DNA of 64,000 bases from Niastella sp. OAS944 (GTDB lineage Bacteria; Bacteroidota; Bacteroidia; Chitinophagales; Chitinophagaceae): positions 186,001-250,000 of the forward strand of contig JANUBW010000009.1 in NCBI GenBank assembly GCA_024809215.1. Direction: 5' to 3'. Position numbers and translations under genes: made by a program. Positions 36,260 to 46,000 of this stretch are shown here, piece by piece. The notes beneath the pieces are model-generated. The model searched no databases and was not told the origin of the DNA. It saw only the letters and a program-made list of their open reading frames with translations. Numbering within the stretch: the first letter of the stretch is position 1; each line of letters begins with the position of its first letter.

Positions 36260-37009
36260 ATGATCAGATCAGTTATTATTGACGATGAACCGCACGCTGC
36301 GCAGGTATTACAAATTCTGCTTGAAAAACATTGTGCCGAAGTAAAGGTGGAAGCGGTTTGCCATGCGGCAAAAGAAGCTGAGAAACTGGTGCGCGCCATT
36401 AACCCGCAGCTGGTGTTCCTCGATGTAGAAATGCCACATATGAATGGTTTTGAACTGCTCGAAAAACTGGCGCCGGTAAACTTTCAGATTATTTTCACCA
36501 CCAGTTACGATCAGTACGCGATAAAGGCTATTAAATTCAGCGCCATTGATTATTTATTAAAACCGGTTGATCCGCAGGAGTTGAAAGCTGCGGTTAAAAA
36601 ATCGGCCGGTCTGATTTCCACTTCAACCTTGCCCAGCCAGTTGGATATTCTGCTTCATAAATTGCGCCAGCCAGCCACACTCAGCAATCGCATTGCTTTA
36701 CCCACCATGGAAGGTTTGCAAATGGTACCGGTTGATAATATTTTGTACTGTACGGCCAACAGCAACTATACTTTACTGGTATTAAAAGATAAGCAAAAGT
36801 TGACCGTGTCCCGAACATTGAAGGAAATTGAAGAAATGCTGGAAGAGCATCCTTTTTTACGGGTGCACCATAGTTGTTTGGTAAACCTGCACGAAATACA
36901 AAAATACATTCGGGGCGAGGGCGGAACCGTGTTAATGAGCGATGGGGCAGAACTGGCGGTATCGCGCTCAAGAAAAGATATTCTTTTAAAAAAACTGCAA
37001 AGCCGTTAA
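36260..37009 (+). CDS. LytTR-family response regulator
   Basis: 249 aa. Receiver domain 1-120 with acidic pair D8-D9-E10 (IIDDEP) and phosphoacceptor D55 (LVFLDVEMPHMNGFELL). K105 or nearby in the YLLKPVDP motif completes the site. The LytTR DNA-binding domain spans about 150-249 (CTANSNYTLLVLKDKQKL, FLRVHHSCLVNLHEIQKYI). It starts 4 bp after the kinase and 81 bp before a TonB-dependent receptor gene, a likely target. Confidence 0.93.
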   Translation: MIRSVIIDDEPHAAQVLQILLEKHCAEVKVEAVCHAAKEAEKLVRAINPQLVFLDVEMPHMNGFELLEKLAPVNFQIIFTTSYDQYAIKAIKFSAIDYLLKPVDPQELKAAVKKSAGLISTSTLPSQLDILLHKLRQPATLSNRIALPTMEGLQMVPVDNILYCTANSNYTLLVLKDKQKLTVSRTLKEIEEMLEEHPFLRVHHSCLVNLHEIQKYIRGEGGTVLMSDGAELAVSRSRKDILLKKLQSR

Positions 37010-37090
37010 ATTCCGCAAGCTGCTCATTCATTTCTGCTAACCGCTCATTGTTAACCGTACGCTTTAATACAGCAAGTATTTTTATGCTGT

Positions 37091-39460
37091 ATGCTGCGAT
37101 CATTTATTCTATTTATTTTCATATGTATTGTAGGTATAGTTCAGGTCTATGGCCAGTCTGTTTCAGGACAAGTACAAACGGCCGATCATAAACCCCTGCC
37201 TTTTGTTTCGGTGGCCTTATTGCGCGATACCGGTTTTGTAACCGGCGGTATTGCCAATGAAGCTGGTGTATTCAAACTACACACCACGCTAACGGCAGGC
37301 GTTCAGTATAAATTGAAATTATCGCTGATAGGTTATCAAACGTTGGAACAACCATTTACCTGGCCCGATACGGCACTGTTGAAAAACCTGGTACTGGTAC
37401 GGGGGGGAAAATTATTGGGTGAAGTGGTGGTTGCTTCGCGCAAGCCACTGGTAACAAGAAAAGCCGATCGCTATATAGTGCAGGTAGAAGATAGTTACCT
37501 GGCCAATGGTCATTCAGGATTGGAAGTACTGCAACGATCACCAGGTTTGTGGGTGAGTCCCGATGGTTCTATCCGCATCATCGGCGGACAGTCGGTAACC
37601 GTTATGATCAATGATGTAGTACAACGGATGTCGGGGGCCGACCTGGCTGAGTTCCTGCGTTCATTGCGGTCGGAAGATATTGCTAAAATTGAAGTGATAC
37701 CCAACCCGCCTTCTGAGTATGAAGCTTCTTCAACGGGTGGTATCATTCATATTATACTAAAGAAAGCACGTAAGGATGGTTTAACGGGAACGCTTTCTGC
37801 TCAATACAGACAGCAGGGTAGTAACCCGGGCACAGGGGCGGGTGGTTCATTCGATTATAAGTCGAAACAGTTGTACCTGGCAGGCGGTTACAATTTTACA
37901 AACGACAGAACCGCCTATACCGGTTGGAACAATGTGCGCTACCCCAATAAAAGTAATCTGTACAATTCAACTTTTCGCTATAATAATATTACCCGGCACC
38001 AGTTCAGGGCCGCGCTGGTCTATGATCTTTCGGCCCGTCATTCCCTCAACATTCAGATGATGGGGATGGACAGCCGGTTGGCGAATCGCTTTGAGTCGGG
38101 GCTCGAATATAATCTGCCAATGGAGCAGGTAACGGGCAATGCCTTATCGGGCTGGCGGCGAAAACCCTGGCAGGGAAGCTATACGTTTAACTATGGTTGG
38201 AAGATGGACACCATTGGTTCGGTACTGCGGCTGATAGCCGATTATACTACCAGCAGCAAATGGGAAATTAATGAACTTATATCTGTTTACAGCGATACGT
38301 TGCGTAACAGGCATTACCGCACCATTACGCCAAGTACTACACACCTCAGCAGTGTACAGGCCGATTATACAAAAGCCTTACGAAATGCGGCAGCAATAAA
38401 AACAGGAATAAAATATGTACATACCGGTCGTAATAATACGGTTTTGACGGAACAGTATGAGGGCCTGGAATGGCAAAAGGATATTGGCGCCAGCAATGAG
38501 TTTAAGTACAGTGAAGACCTCTTAATGTTTTACGGCTCTTTTGAAAAAACCATTAAAAAGACAAGTATAAAGGCCGGGTTACGTGGTGAAAATACCTGGG
38601 CAAATGGTTATTCCATCACTTTGCAGCAAGGCATCGATCGAAAATATTTCGGGTGGTTCCCCTCATTGTTCATTACCCAAAATTTAAATGAAAAGAAAGG
38701 AAATATACTGGTGTTGAACTATGCCCGGCGTGTACGCCGCCCGGGTTACAACGACCTGAACCCTTACCGGTTGCAGGTACATGATTTTACTGTTATGACA
38801 GGCAACCCTGATCTTGTTCCGCAATACACGCATAGTATACGGGCCGGGTATACGCACCACAACAATTATACGGCTACTGTTTATTTACAAAGCACCAGTA
38901 ACTACCTGGCGCAAACCGCTTCAACTATCGACAGCAACATTGTTGAGTATAGAACAAAGAATTATCCCAATAATATAGAGTATGGTGTTTCACTTGAAGC
39001 GGCCGTGGACATTACAAAGTGGTGGAACAGCAGAACCAGTTTAATAGCTTATTATATTTCGAGTAAAATGGATGTGGGGCGTTTTGCACAGCAAAGCTTA
39101 AATGTTCAGTCGGTACAGATCATTACGTGGAAGAAAGTGATGGATATAGATATGGTGATGCAATACAATTCTCCTTACGTTACGGCTAATAGCCGTTATG
39201 CGCAGATCTTTATGATGGATGCGGGTTTTGTGCGCAAGTTCTGGAAAGACCGTTGTCGCATTCGGTTGTATGCAAATGATATTTTCAACACAGTACGGGA
39301 AAAGGAGTTGACCATTTATGGGGATACACGAATTGACTTCTATCAGAAACGGCCAACAAGAACTTTTGGTTTGGCAGTGAATTATAATTTCCGTGCGGGT
39401 AAAGCCTTTACAAAGAAAAAGATAGATCAGCATACCAGTGATGAAAAAAGCAGGTTATAG
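37091..39460 (+). CDS. TonB-dependent outer-membrane receptor (outer membrane beta-barrel family)
   Basis: 789 aa. Signal peptide (1-20, to VYGQS), carboxypeptidase-regulatory-like beta domain (about 22-105), plug (about 120-220, IEVIPNPPSEYEASSTGGII) and a 22-strand-type barrel with the family ending FGLAVNYNFRAGKAF and a basic tail. This family lacks the long SusC features and a SusD partner; relatives take up metals, siderophores or peptides, or act with two-component systems. It lies just behind a LytS/LytTR pair on the same strand, which may control it. Substrate unknown. Confidence 0.87.
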   Translation: MLRSFILFIFICIVGIVQVYGQSVSGQVQTADHKPLPFVSVALLRDTGFVTGGIANEAGVFKLHTTLTAGVQYKLKLSLIGYQTLEQPFTWPDTALLKNLVLVRGGKLLGEVVVASRKPLVTRKADRYIVQVEDSYLANGHSGLEVLQRSPGLWVSPDGSIRIIGGQSVTVMINDVVQRMSGADLAEFLRSLRSEDIAKIEVIPNPPSEYEASSTGGIIHIILKKARKDGLTGTLSAQYRQQGSNPGTGAGGSFDYKSKQLYLAGGYNFTNDRTAYTGWNNVRYPNKSNLYNSTFRYNNITRHQFRAALVYDLSARHSLNIQMMGMDSRLANRFESGLEYNLPMEQVTGNALSGWRRKPWQGSYTFNYGWKMDTIGSVLRLIADYTTSSKWEINELISVYSDTLRNRHYRTITPSTTHLSSVQADYTKALRNAAAIKTGIKYVHTGRNNTVLTEQYEGLEWQKDIGASNEFKYSEDLLMFYGSFEKTIKKTSIKAGLRGENTWANGYSITLQQGIDRKYFGWFPSLFITQNLNEKKGNILVLNYARRVRRPGYNDLNPYRLQVHDFTVMTGNPDLVPQYTHSIRAGYTHHNNYTATVYLQSTSNYLAQTASTIDSNIVEYRTKNYPNNIEYGVSLEAAVDITKWWNSRTSLIAYYISSKMDVGRFAQQSLNVQSVQIITWKKVMDIDMVMQYNSPYVTANSRYAQIFMMDAGFVRKFWKDRCRIRLYANDIFNTVREKELTIYGDTRIDFYQKRPTRTFGLAVNYNFRAGKAFTKKKIDQHTSDEKSRL

Positions 39461-39492
39461 CCGGCCTGGGAGTGCCGGTTACTTCTCATAAC

Positions 39493-39523
39493 AAAAAAGG
39501 ATCGCTGGTCACGATCCTTTTTG
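39493..39523 (+). terminator. Terminator after the TonB receptor gene
   Basis: AAAAAAGGATCG (39493-39504) pairs with CGATCCTTTTT (39512-39522) around CTGGTCA. The flanking A- and T-runs make it a strong intrinsic terminator, possibly in both directions. Confidence 0.85.
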
Positions 39524-39534
39524 TGTTTTATAAG

Positions 39535-39564
39535 TTGAGCTTTAGCTTCGTAAACATACTTTTG
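39535..39564 (+). promoter_or_regulatory. Bacteroidota-type promoter upstream of the HExxH protein gene
   Basis: TTG at 39535-39537 and TACTTTTG at 39557-39564 are separated by 19 bp, a full match to the -33/-7 pattern (TTG, about 19-21 bp, TAnnTTTG). The start codon at 39597 follows by 32 bp. It begins just after the previous terminator. Confidence 0.7.
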
Positions 39565-39596
39565 AGTAAATTACATTACCATAACTGATTTTGACC

Positions 39597-40937
39597 ATGT
39601 TAAGAATTTCACTTTTTATACCTGCGTTGCTGTTTGGTTTTACAATAGCAGGCAAAGCGCAGCAACCATTACAACTCAATCAACCATACAACAACCTGGC
39701 TGTAACAAAGACCGATACCTTACGTTACGGGCTTCGATTACAAAAGGGAGGTATTTTTCAATTTTCTATTGAACAGCAGGGAATAGCTCTTGCCTATGAA
39801 TTAGCCGATGCTACGCACCAGGTTAAAATGAAAAGCCGCCAACCGGTGGATATTAACGGTTTTCTAAAATCGGAGTATGCGCCAACAGTTAAAACTGATT
39901 ATACACTTAAGGTGTACCGTTTTAACCATCCGCAGAATACCGATTCGGGTAAACTTTCCATATTTATAAAAAGCCTCAACAAAGTTGAATTAGCTGAAAG
40001 GCAAAAGATCAGGAAAGAATTGGAGCCGGAAAATGCCAAAACAGTGCTTACAGCAGATATAGATCATTTTTGGCAGGCGGTTGATGCATTAAGTAGTTGT
40101 AAATCGCATGCCGACAGTCTTTCGGCCATTCAAAAACTTTACTTTGACAGGGCAACCGATGGGTTGATAGACTTTATTGCGGCTCGTGATCTTACGGCCG
40201 AAGCACAACTTAAATTAATAGCCCGGTATCCGAAATTTTATGCTTCTAGCAGGAAGAATACTTTAGGGGTAAAAAATTCTGAGAAAGTTATTGAGGAATT
40301 GTTTACCAAATTTCAGTCGTTGTATGCCAACTTCAAACCCTTTAAGGTTTGTTTTGCTATTGGTATTCTTAATACCGGCGGTACAGTCTCCGACAAATTT
40401 GTGTTGATAGGTACAGAGATCTCGGCTTCGTCAAAAGATGTGGACGTTTCTGAGTTTATTACTTATAAAGAAACAAACAGGGCCAATATGCTTTCGGGTG
40501 ATGGCGATCTGGTGCAAAAGATCCGCAATATGGTGGCGCATGAGTGTGTACATACGCAACAGAAGAATATATCAGATACGGCTGCAGCGTGTCCGTTGTT
40601 ATGGCAGGTGCTGAAGGAAGGTATTTGTGATTTTATAGGCGAAATGGTTGCGGGTAAACAGATCAATAGCGTTGCACATGAATATGGCGACAAACATGAA
40701 AAAGAACTGTGGAGTGAGTTGAGATCAAACCTTTGCAGTTCGGATATGAGTAAATGGTTGTACAATGGCCAAAGTGCAAAAGACAAACCCGGCGATTTAG
40801 GTTATTATATGGGTTACCGTATTGCCAAAGCCTATTATGAACAGGCTACTAATAAACGACAGGCTATTGTAGATATGATTGAGTTGACGCTGCCTATGCA
40901 GTTCTTGCAACAAAGCAAATATTCTCCTGGGGAGTGA
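39597..40937 (+). CDS. Secreted HExxH metalloprotease-like protein
   Basis: 446 aa from the ATG at 39597; a TTG two codons earlier is less likely. Signal peptide to about residue 21 (TIAGKAQQ). The N-terminal domain (about 25-125) is beta-rich, resembling pre-peptidase domains. The C-terminal part holds the zinc-protease motif HECVH at 315-319 followed by a possible third ligand E in KEGICDFIGE about 25 residues on, a gluzincin-like layout. I read it as a periplasmic or secreted zinc peptidase, perhaps related to DUF2268-type proteins, but no substrate can be named. It has its own promoter and stands alone. Confidence 0.7.
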   Translation: MLRISLFIPALLFGFTIAGKAQQPLQLNQPYNNLAVTKTDTLRYGLRLQKGGIFQFSIEQQGIALAYELADATHQVKMKSRQPVDINGFLKSEYAPTVKTDYTLKVYRFNHPQNTDSGKLSIFIKSLNKVELAERQKIRKELEPENAKTVLTADIDHFWQAVDALSSCKSHADSLSAIQKLYFDRATDGLIDFIAARDLTAEAQLKLIARYPKFYASSRKNTLGVKNSEKVIEELFTKFQSLYANFKPFKVCFAIGILNTGGTVSDKFVLIGTEISASSKDVDVSEFITYKETNRANMLSGDGDLVQKIRNMVAHECVHTQQKNISDTAAACPLLWQVLKEGICDFIGEMVAGKQINSVAHEYGDKHEKELWSELRSNLCSSDMSKWLYNGQSAKDKPGDLGYYMGYRIAKAYYEQATNKRQAIVDMIELTLPMQFLQQSKYSPGE

Positions 40938-40944
40938 ATGCAGC

Positions 40945-41182
40945 TGTAGATGAACACGGCTGTAAGCTATAAGCTGCAAGCTGCAAGCGAATACAAATAC
41001 AGCCGAAAGCAAATACAGCTGTAAGCTAATACCGAATACAGCATCACGCCGTCACGGCAACCTGAAACTCGAAACCATGAACTATAGCGAGGTTCCCATT
41101 ATTAACGAGTTCTGAATTAAAGAACTAAAAACTAAAAACTGAGAACTCGTAACCTGAAACTCGAAACTCGAAACCTGAAACG
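40945..41182. repeat. Word-like direct and inverted repeats upstream of the OYE gene
   Basis: This 290-bp gap has three kinds of repeats. GCTGTAAGCT/GCTGCAA words lie at about 40950-41030. AACCTGAAACTCGAAAC appears at 41059 and again, expanded, at 41151-41182. A 9-bp inverted pair, ACGAGTTCT (41105-41113) with AGAACTCGT (41142-41150), flanks ACTAAAA repeats. I see no ORF. The promoter box at 41188 follows at once. Confidence 0.7.
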
Positions 41183-41187
41183 TTTCT

Positions 41188-41195
41188 TACCTTTG
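41188..41195 (+). promoter_or_regulatory. Possible -7 box TACCTTTG before the OYE gene
   Basis: Exact match to TAnnTTTG, 32 bp upstream of the ATG at 41228, directly after the repeat region. No TTG is seen at the ideal -33 distance; GAAAC repeats occupy it. Confidence 0.45.
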
Positions 41196-41227
41196 CCGCA
41201 GTATCATATAATAATCAACCAGAACGT

Positions 41228-42289
41228 ATGTCAAAATTATTTACCCCGCTCCAAATAAAGTCAGTAACATTCAGGAACCGGATCACGGTATCACCTATGT
41301 GTCAGTATACTTCGGAAGATGGGTTTGCCACCGATTGGCATTTGGTGCATTTAGGCAGCAGGGCAGTGGGTGGAGCAGGGTTTATTATTTCAGAGGCGGC
41401 GGCAGTATCACCCGAAGGCCGCATCTCCCCATTTGATCTTGGCATTTGGAAAGATGCGCATTTAGAAAAATTACAACAGATCACTTCATTTATATCGGCC
41501 CAGGGAACAGTACCAGGCATTCAATTGGCGCATGCAGGTCGTAAGGCAAGTACCAATGTTCCCTGGCAGGGTCGGGGTAAAGTAGACGTTGAACATGGCG
41601 GCTGGACGGTTGTGGCTCCTTCTGCCATTGCGTTCTCTGATAATTATCCCATGCCTGTTGCGTTGGACGAGCAGGGTATTCAAAAAGTGATTGACGATTT
41701 CAGAGCTGCAGCAAAACGTTCATTAGAGGCCGGGTTTAAAGTAATAGAGATCCACAGTGCACATGGTTATCTGCTTCATCAGTTTCTTTCACCGCTCAGT
41801 AATCACCGTACCGACAAATACGGCGGTACTTTTGAGAACCGTATTCGTTTACTGCTTGAAGTGATTGCTGCCGTTCAAACAGAATGGCCGGCCAACCTGC
41901 CGTTGATAGTACGTATATCCGCTACCGATTGGGTACAGGGTGGTTGGCATTTGGAAGAATCGATAAAGCTGGCCCGCATCTTACAGGAAAAGGATGTTGA
42001 TCTGATGGATGTTTCTTCAGGCGGCTTATCAAACCTGCAACAAATTTCTACCGGCCCAGGTTATCAATTACCTTTTGCTTCGCGTATTAAAAAAGAAACA
42101 GGCATGCTTACCGGCGCTGTAGGTATGATCACAACTTCTATTCAGGCCGAAACCATTCTTGTAAATGGCGATGCCGATCTTATAATAATGGCACGCGAAA
42201 TGCTTCGCCAGCCTTATTTCCCTTTGCAGGCTGCAGGTGAGTTAAACGATGATATTAAATGGCCGGTGCAATATGAAAGAGCCAAATGA
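41228..42289 (+). CDS. namA: Old yellow enzyme family NADH:flavin oxidoreductase (YqjM/NamA-like)
   Basis: 353 aa FMN enzyme with the OYE barrel. The early SPMCQYTSEDG carries the cysteine that marks the YqjM/NamA class. QLAHAGRKAS supplies the paired His-like substrate contacts. The long signature SAHGYLLHQFLSP with NHRTDKYGG and ENRIRLLLEV is complete, and the C-terminal phosphate-binding loop (ADLIIMAREMLRQP) is present. It reduces activated C=C bonds of enones or nitro compounds with NAD(P)H in the cytosol. It may help against electrophile stress. It is monocistronic by spacing. Confidence 0.92.
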   Translation: MSKLFTPLQIKSVTFRNRITVSPMCQYTSEDGFATDWHLVHLGSRAVGGAGFIISEAAAVSPEGRISPFDLGIWKDAHLEKLQQITSFISAQGTVPGIQLAHAGRKASTNVPWQGRGKVDVEHGGWTVVAPSAIAFSDNYPMPVALDEQGIQKVIDDFRAAAKRSLEAGFKVIEIHSAHGYLLHQFLSPLSNHRTDKYGGTFENRIRLLLEVIAAVQTEWPANLPLIVRISATDWVQGGWHLEESIKLARILQEKDVDLMDVSSGGLSNLQQISTGPGYQLPFASRIKKETGMLTGAVGMITTSIQAETILVNGDADLIIMAREMLRQPYFPLQAAGELNDDIKWPVQYERAK

Positions 42290-42415
42290 GTGATAGAGAA
42301 ATAAAATGTGTGCAAAACAATTTTAGCATTTATTTAATATTTAATAATTGCATAATCTCATATTGATACTAAGTTAATCCGATTTAGCCAGCTTTGCGAT
42401 CGTTTCTAACCTGGT

Positions 42416-42805
42416 ATGATGAAGAGAATATTATTATTGATCACGTTGGCTATTGGTATTGGTTATTTGGCTAATGCCCGGCAGGCTATGCCCAATGCAC
42501 ACTATAAGTTGATAAAGGGCAATAGTATGGTGCAAATGACGAATTATTATTTGCTTACCCTGTTGCAAAATGATATTGAGGTTAGAAAACTTCTCCGTTA
42601 CGGAATGCCTAATGATAAACCCTGCATTTCTACTACCACCGCAGGTCAAAGTATGATGATCACCACGACACTTGCCGCAAGATGCCAGAAAGAGTTAAAT
42701 GAAGTGCTCTTTAAAGCAGGAAAACGCCTGTTTGAAACGGAAGCGGAGTTTATTCCGGTGATCGATGTATTACACATCGATCCTACCGAACCATTGGATA
42801 CTTAG
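42416..42805 (+). CDS. Small secreted protein, unknown
   Basis: 129 aa (or 128 from the ATG at 42419). Signal peptide to about residue 21 (GYLANARQA). The mature part has two cysteines (DKPCISTTT and AARCQKELNE) that could form a disulfide, and a C-terminal helical then beta region. I recognise no family. It precedes the second susCD locus by 236 bp containing repeat DNA. A 23-codon ORF at 42843-42914 (MKMISMAIVC...) in that gap is too short to support. Confidence 0.65.
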   Translation: MMKRILLLITLAIGIGYLANARQAMPNAHYKLIKGNSMVQMTNYYLLTLLQNDIEVRKLLRYGMPNDKPCISTTTAGQSMMITTTLAARCQKELNEVLFKAGKRLFETEAEFIPVIDVLHIDPTEPLDT

Positions 42806-42913
42806 TCCTGGATATTTTTTACTGCACTTAAATTGATTGTTTATGAAAATGATCAGCATGGCCATCGTATGCCTGCGCATGATGTTTACATCGGGCGATC
42901 CATCGAACATTAG

Positions 42914-43000
42914 GAAGTAAGAGGTAGGACGTAAGAAGTACGAGAACGAAATTAGTTATCAAGATCAAGCATGAAACTCATACTTCTTACTTCATACTTC
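42914..43000. repeat. Imperfect inverted repeat, GAAGTAAGAGGTA family (copy 2)
   Basis: The left arm 42914-42944 (GAAGTAAGAGGTAGGACGTA...) faces a right arm at 42977-43000 whose complement reads GAAGTATGAAGTAAGAAGTA.... The loop contains ATTAGTTA, as in copy 1 at 3377-3521. It ends 41 bp before the susC start codon at 43042, so it lies in that gene's leader or promoter. Confidence 0.75.
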
Positions 43001-43041
43001 AGTTGTTAGTACACAAGTTTTTCAATTTATAAAACTAAACA

Positions 43042-46000
43042 ATGAGAATTCGGATCAGACACAAACACCTTCATTGGTGGACGTTTATTTTCTGTATGGC
43101 CATTACATTCCCGGTATTGGCGCAAACAGGTAAAATTACCGGTATGGTAACTGATGAGAAAGGGCAGCCGCTGCAGGCTGTAACTGTGCAGGACCCCAAA
43201 ACGAAAAAAATGGTAATGACCGATGAGAACGGTAAGTTTACTATAGAGGCCAGTGAAAACGGCAGGCTGGTATTTTCGTCTACAGGTTTTGGAAAACAGG
43301 AAGTGGCTGTTTCGGGCCAAACGGTTATTACTGTAAAACTGGCAGAAGAAATAAAAACACTGGATGAAGTTTCTATCGGTTATCAACGCCTCAGAAAGAG
43401 CGATGTAACCGGTTCTATTACCAGTGTAAGGGCCGGTGAACTGAACCTGAGCACACCTACACTTGGTCAGGCAATGGTTGGTAAAGTGGCTGGTGTACAG
43501 GTATCACAGGTAAGTGGTGCTCCCTATTCAGGCACCAAGATCCGGGTGCGTGGTATTGGATCTATCAACGCCAGCTCTGAGCCTTTATATGTAATAGACG
43601 GTTACCCGGTAAGCGGAAACATTAGCAATAAGGCGGGTAGCGGTGGTAACTCAACTACCGGTTATAATCCCAATACTTCAGGTAACGATATCTTTATTAA
43701 TCCCGATGATATTGAATCAATAGAGATCCTTAAAGATGCGGCATCTGCGGCTATTTATGGTTCACGTGCATCTGGCGGCGTAGTATTGATCACTACTAAA
43801 AGAGGTAAGAACGGTAAAGGAAAACTTACCTATGATCTTCAGGTAAGCAGCCAGCAATTGTCGCACAAAGTAAAGATGATGAATGCGCACGATTTTACCG
43901 ATCTGTTTATAAATGGTCGTAATGCCAATTATAAAGACATCCTGATCTCAAAAGGTATAGCGTGGGATGATTCATTTTATTCTGATGATAACGATACTCG
44001 TGTAGCGAAATCGGGCCAAACAAAACAAAACTGTTCTGTTTGTATTATCAAAGACCTGTATGATTTCCCAACACAAAAGATGATAGAACCTAAGTACAAT
44101 ACCGACTGGCAGGACGCATTGTATGATAACGCCATGGCAACAAGGCACAATCTTACATTTACCGGTGGCAACAATGGCGTTCGTTATATGGTGAGTGGCG
44201 GTTATCTCGATCAGCCGGGTATTTTAAATAGTACCTATCAAAAGCGCATCAACTTCAGATCGAATATCGATGCTGATGTTTCGCCGAAGTTGAAAATTTC
44301 ATCAAGCGTTTTTGTAACCAATACCGAAAACCGCGAAGTACAGGAAGGCCGTTTTAACCAGGGGCCAATTTTAGGCGCATTGATCTATATGCCAATTTTC
44401 CCTGTTTATAACCCCGATGGATCGCTTGCCCTGTCATATGCAAACGCGGGAGCGCAGTTCGATGGTTTCAGCTATGCATTTCAGGGTATTGAAAATCCTT
44501 TAGCCCTGGCGCAACGGGTAAAAATAACCCGTAAAGGTTTGCGTACTACCGCCAACGCCAGTGCTACTTATGAGATCATAAAGAACCTGTCGTTTAAAGT
44601 AAATCTGGGCGGTCAGGCATATCGTGAGAAGTATGAATATTATTATCCTACCAATTTAAGTAGTGGTACAAATGGCCCTGGTACCACCCAGGCAACAACT
44701 GCGGGTAATGCTGCTTTGCAGAATTTGGATATTCAGGACAGGCTGGCGGAGTATACATTAACCTATAATAAACAATTTGGTAAACACAGTTTTAATGCGT
44801 TAGCTGGTTATACTGCGCAGCAAAATACAAGCGATGCGGTAACGGTAACTGCAAAGAATTTCAATAATGACCTGGTGCAGGAAATTACGAATGCCGGCTC
44901 TACTCCGGGCGATGGCGCTCTTTTTACCTCAAACGGCGCTACATCAAAATCAACTACCACACTGGTCTCTTATTTAGGTCGTGTGGTATATAGCTATGAC
45001 AGCCGTTATTCTTTAACCGGTTCATTCCGTACCGATGCTTCTTCGCGTTTTGGTCCGTTGAACCGCTGGGGTAAATTTGGTTCGGTATCTGCCGGCTGGG
45101 CGGTTTCAAACGAATCGTTTTACGATAACTGGCTTGGCGCCCAATCTTCATTAAGGCTGCGTGCAAGCTGGGGTTTAACAGGTAATAACAATATTCCTAA
45201 CTACGCCTATGAACAAAACCTGACCGGTTCGGGCGGTGCGGTTGTAGGAAGTACGGTGTATAATGGTGTTTGGACAGGCGGCGTTGCCGATAAAACGCTG
45301 GGCTGGGAGTCAACATCTCAATATAATTTCGGTATAGATGTAACTACGCTGCGTAACCGGTTATCGGTTATTGCCAACTATTATATAAGCAATTCTTACG
45401 ACCTGCTGATGTATGCGCCTACTTCTGCTATTTCAGGCGGTACTACCATTCTTACCAATTTGCGTGATGCAAAGCTTAGCAATACCGGTTTCGATCTGCA
45501 GTTGGATTATAAAGCGATACAAACAAAAGATTTTAACCTTAGCATTAGCGGTAACATAACAGCCAATAAGAACAAGGTGGAAAGCCTGGGTGGTACCAGC
45601 GAAATTCAGGTAGCAGGTGCCGAAAGAAGTTATATTACACACGTTACCCGCGAAGGCGATCCTGTTGGTTCTTTCTATGGAGTGAAAGTAGCCGGTATGG
45701 TACGCCAGGCCGATATGGATAATGTAAATGCCGACTGGGCAGTTTATAAGGCCAATGGTAATAAGTTCCCTGCCGGCTATAAAGTAAAAGCATTTCCGGT
45801 TTCTACTTTCTCTACCACACCGCTGAATCCGGGTGACCTGTATTTCAAGGATAACAATGGCGATGGGTTGATCACTGATGCTGATAAAGAGATCATTGGT
45901 TCGCCTTATCCAAAATTTACTTATGGCTTTAACCTGAGTGCAAGCTATAAATTCATTTCGCTGAGCGCATCGTTTAACGGTTCACAAGGTAATAAGGTGC

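Noticed and set aside
42843-42914. 23-codon ORF before the second susC
   Set aside because: Too short, no recognisable motif and runs into the inverted repeat.
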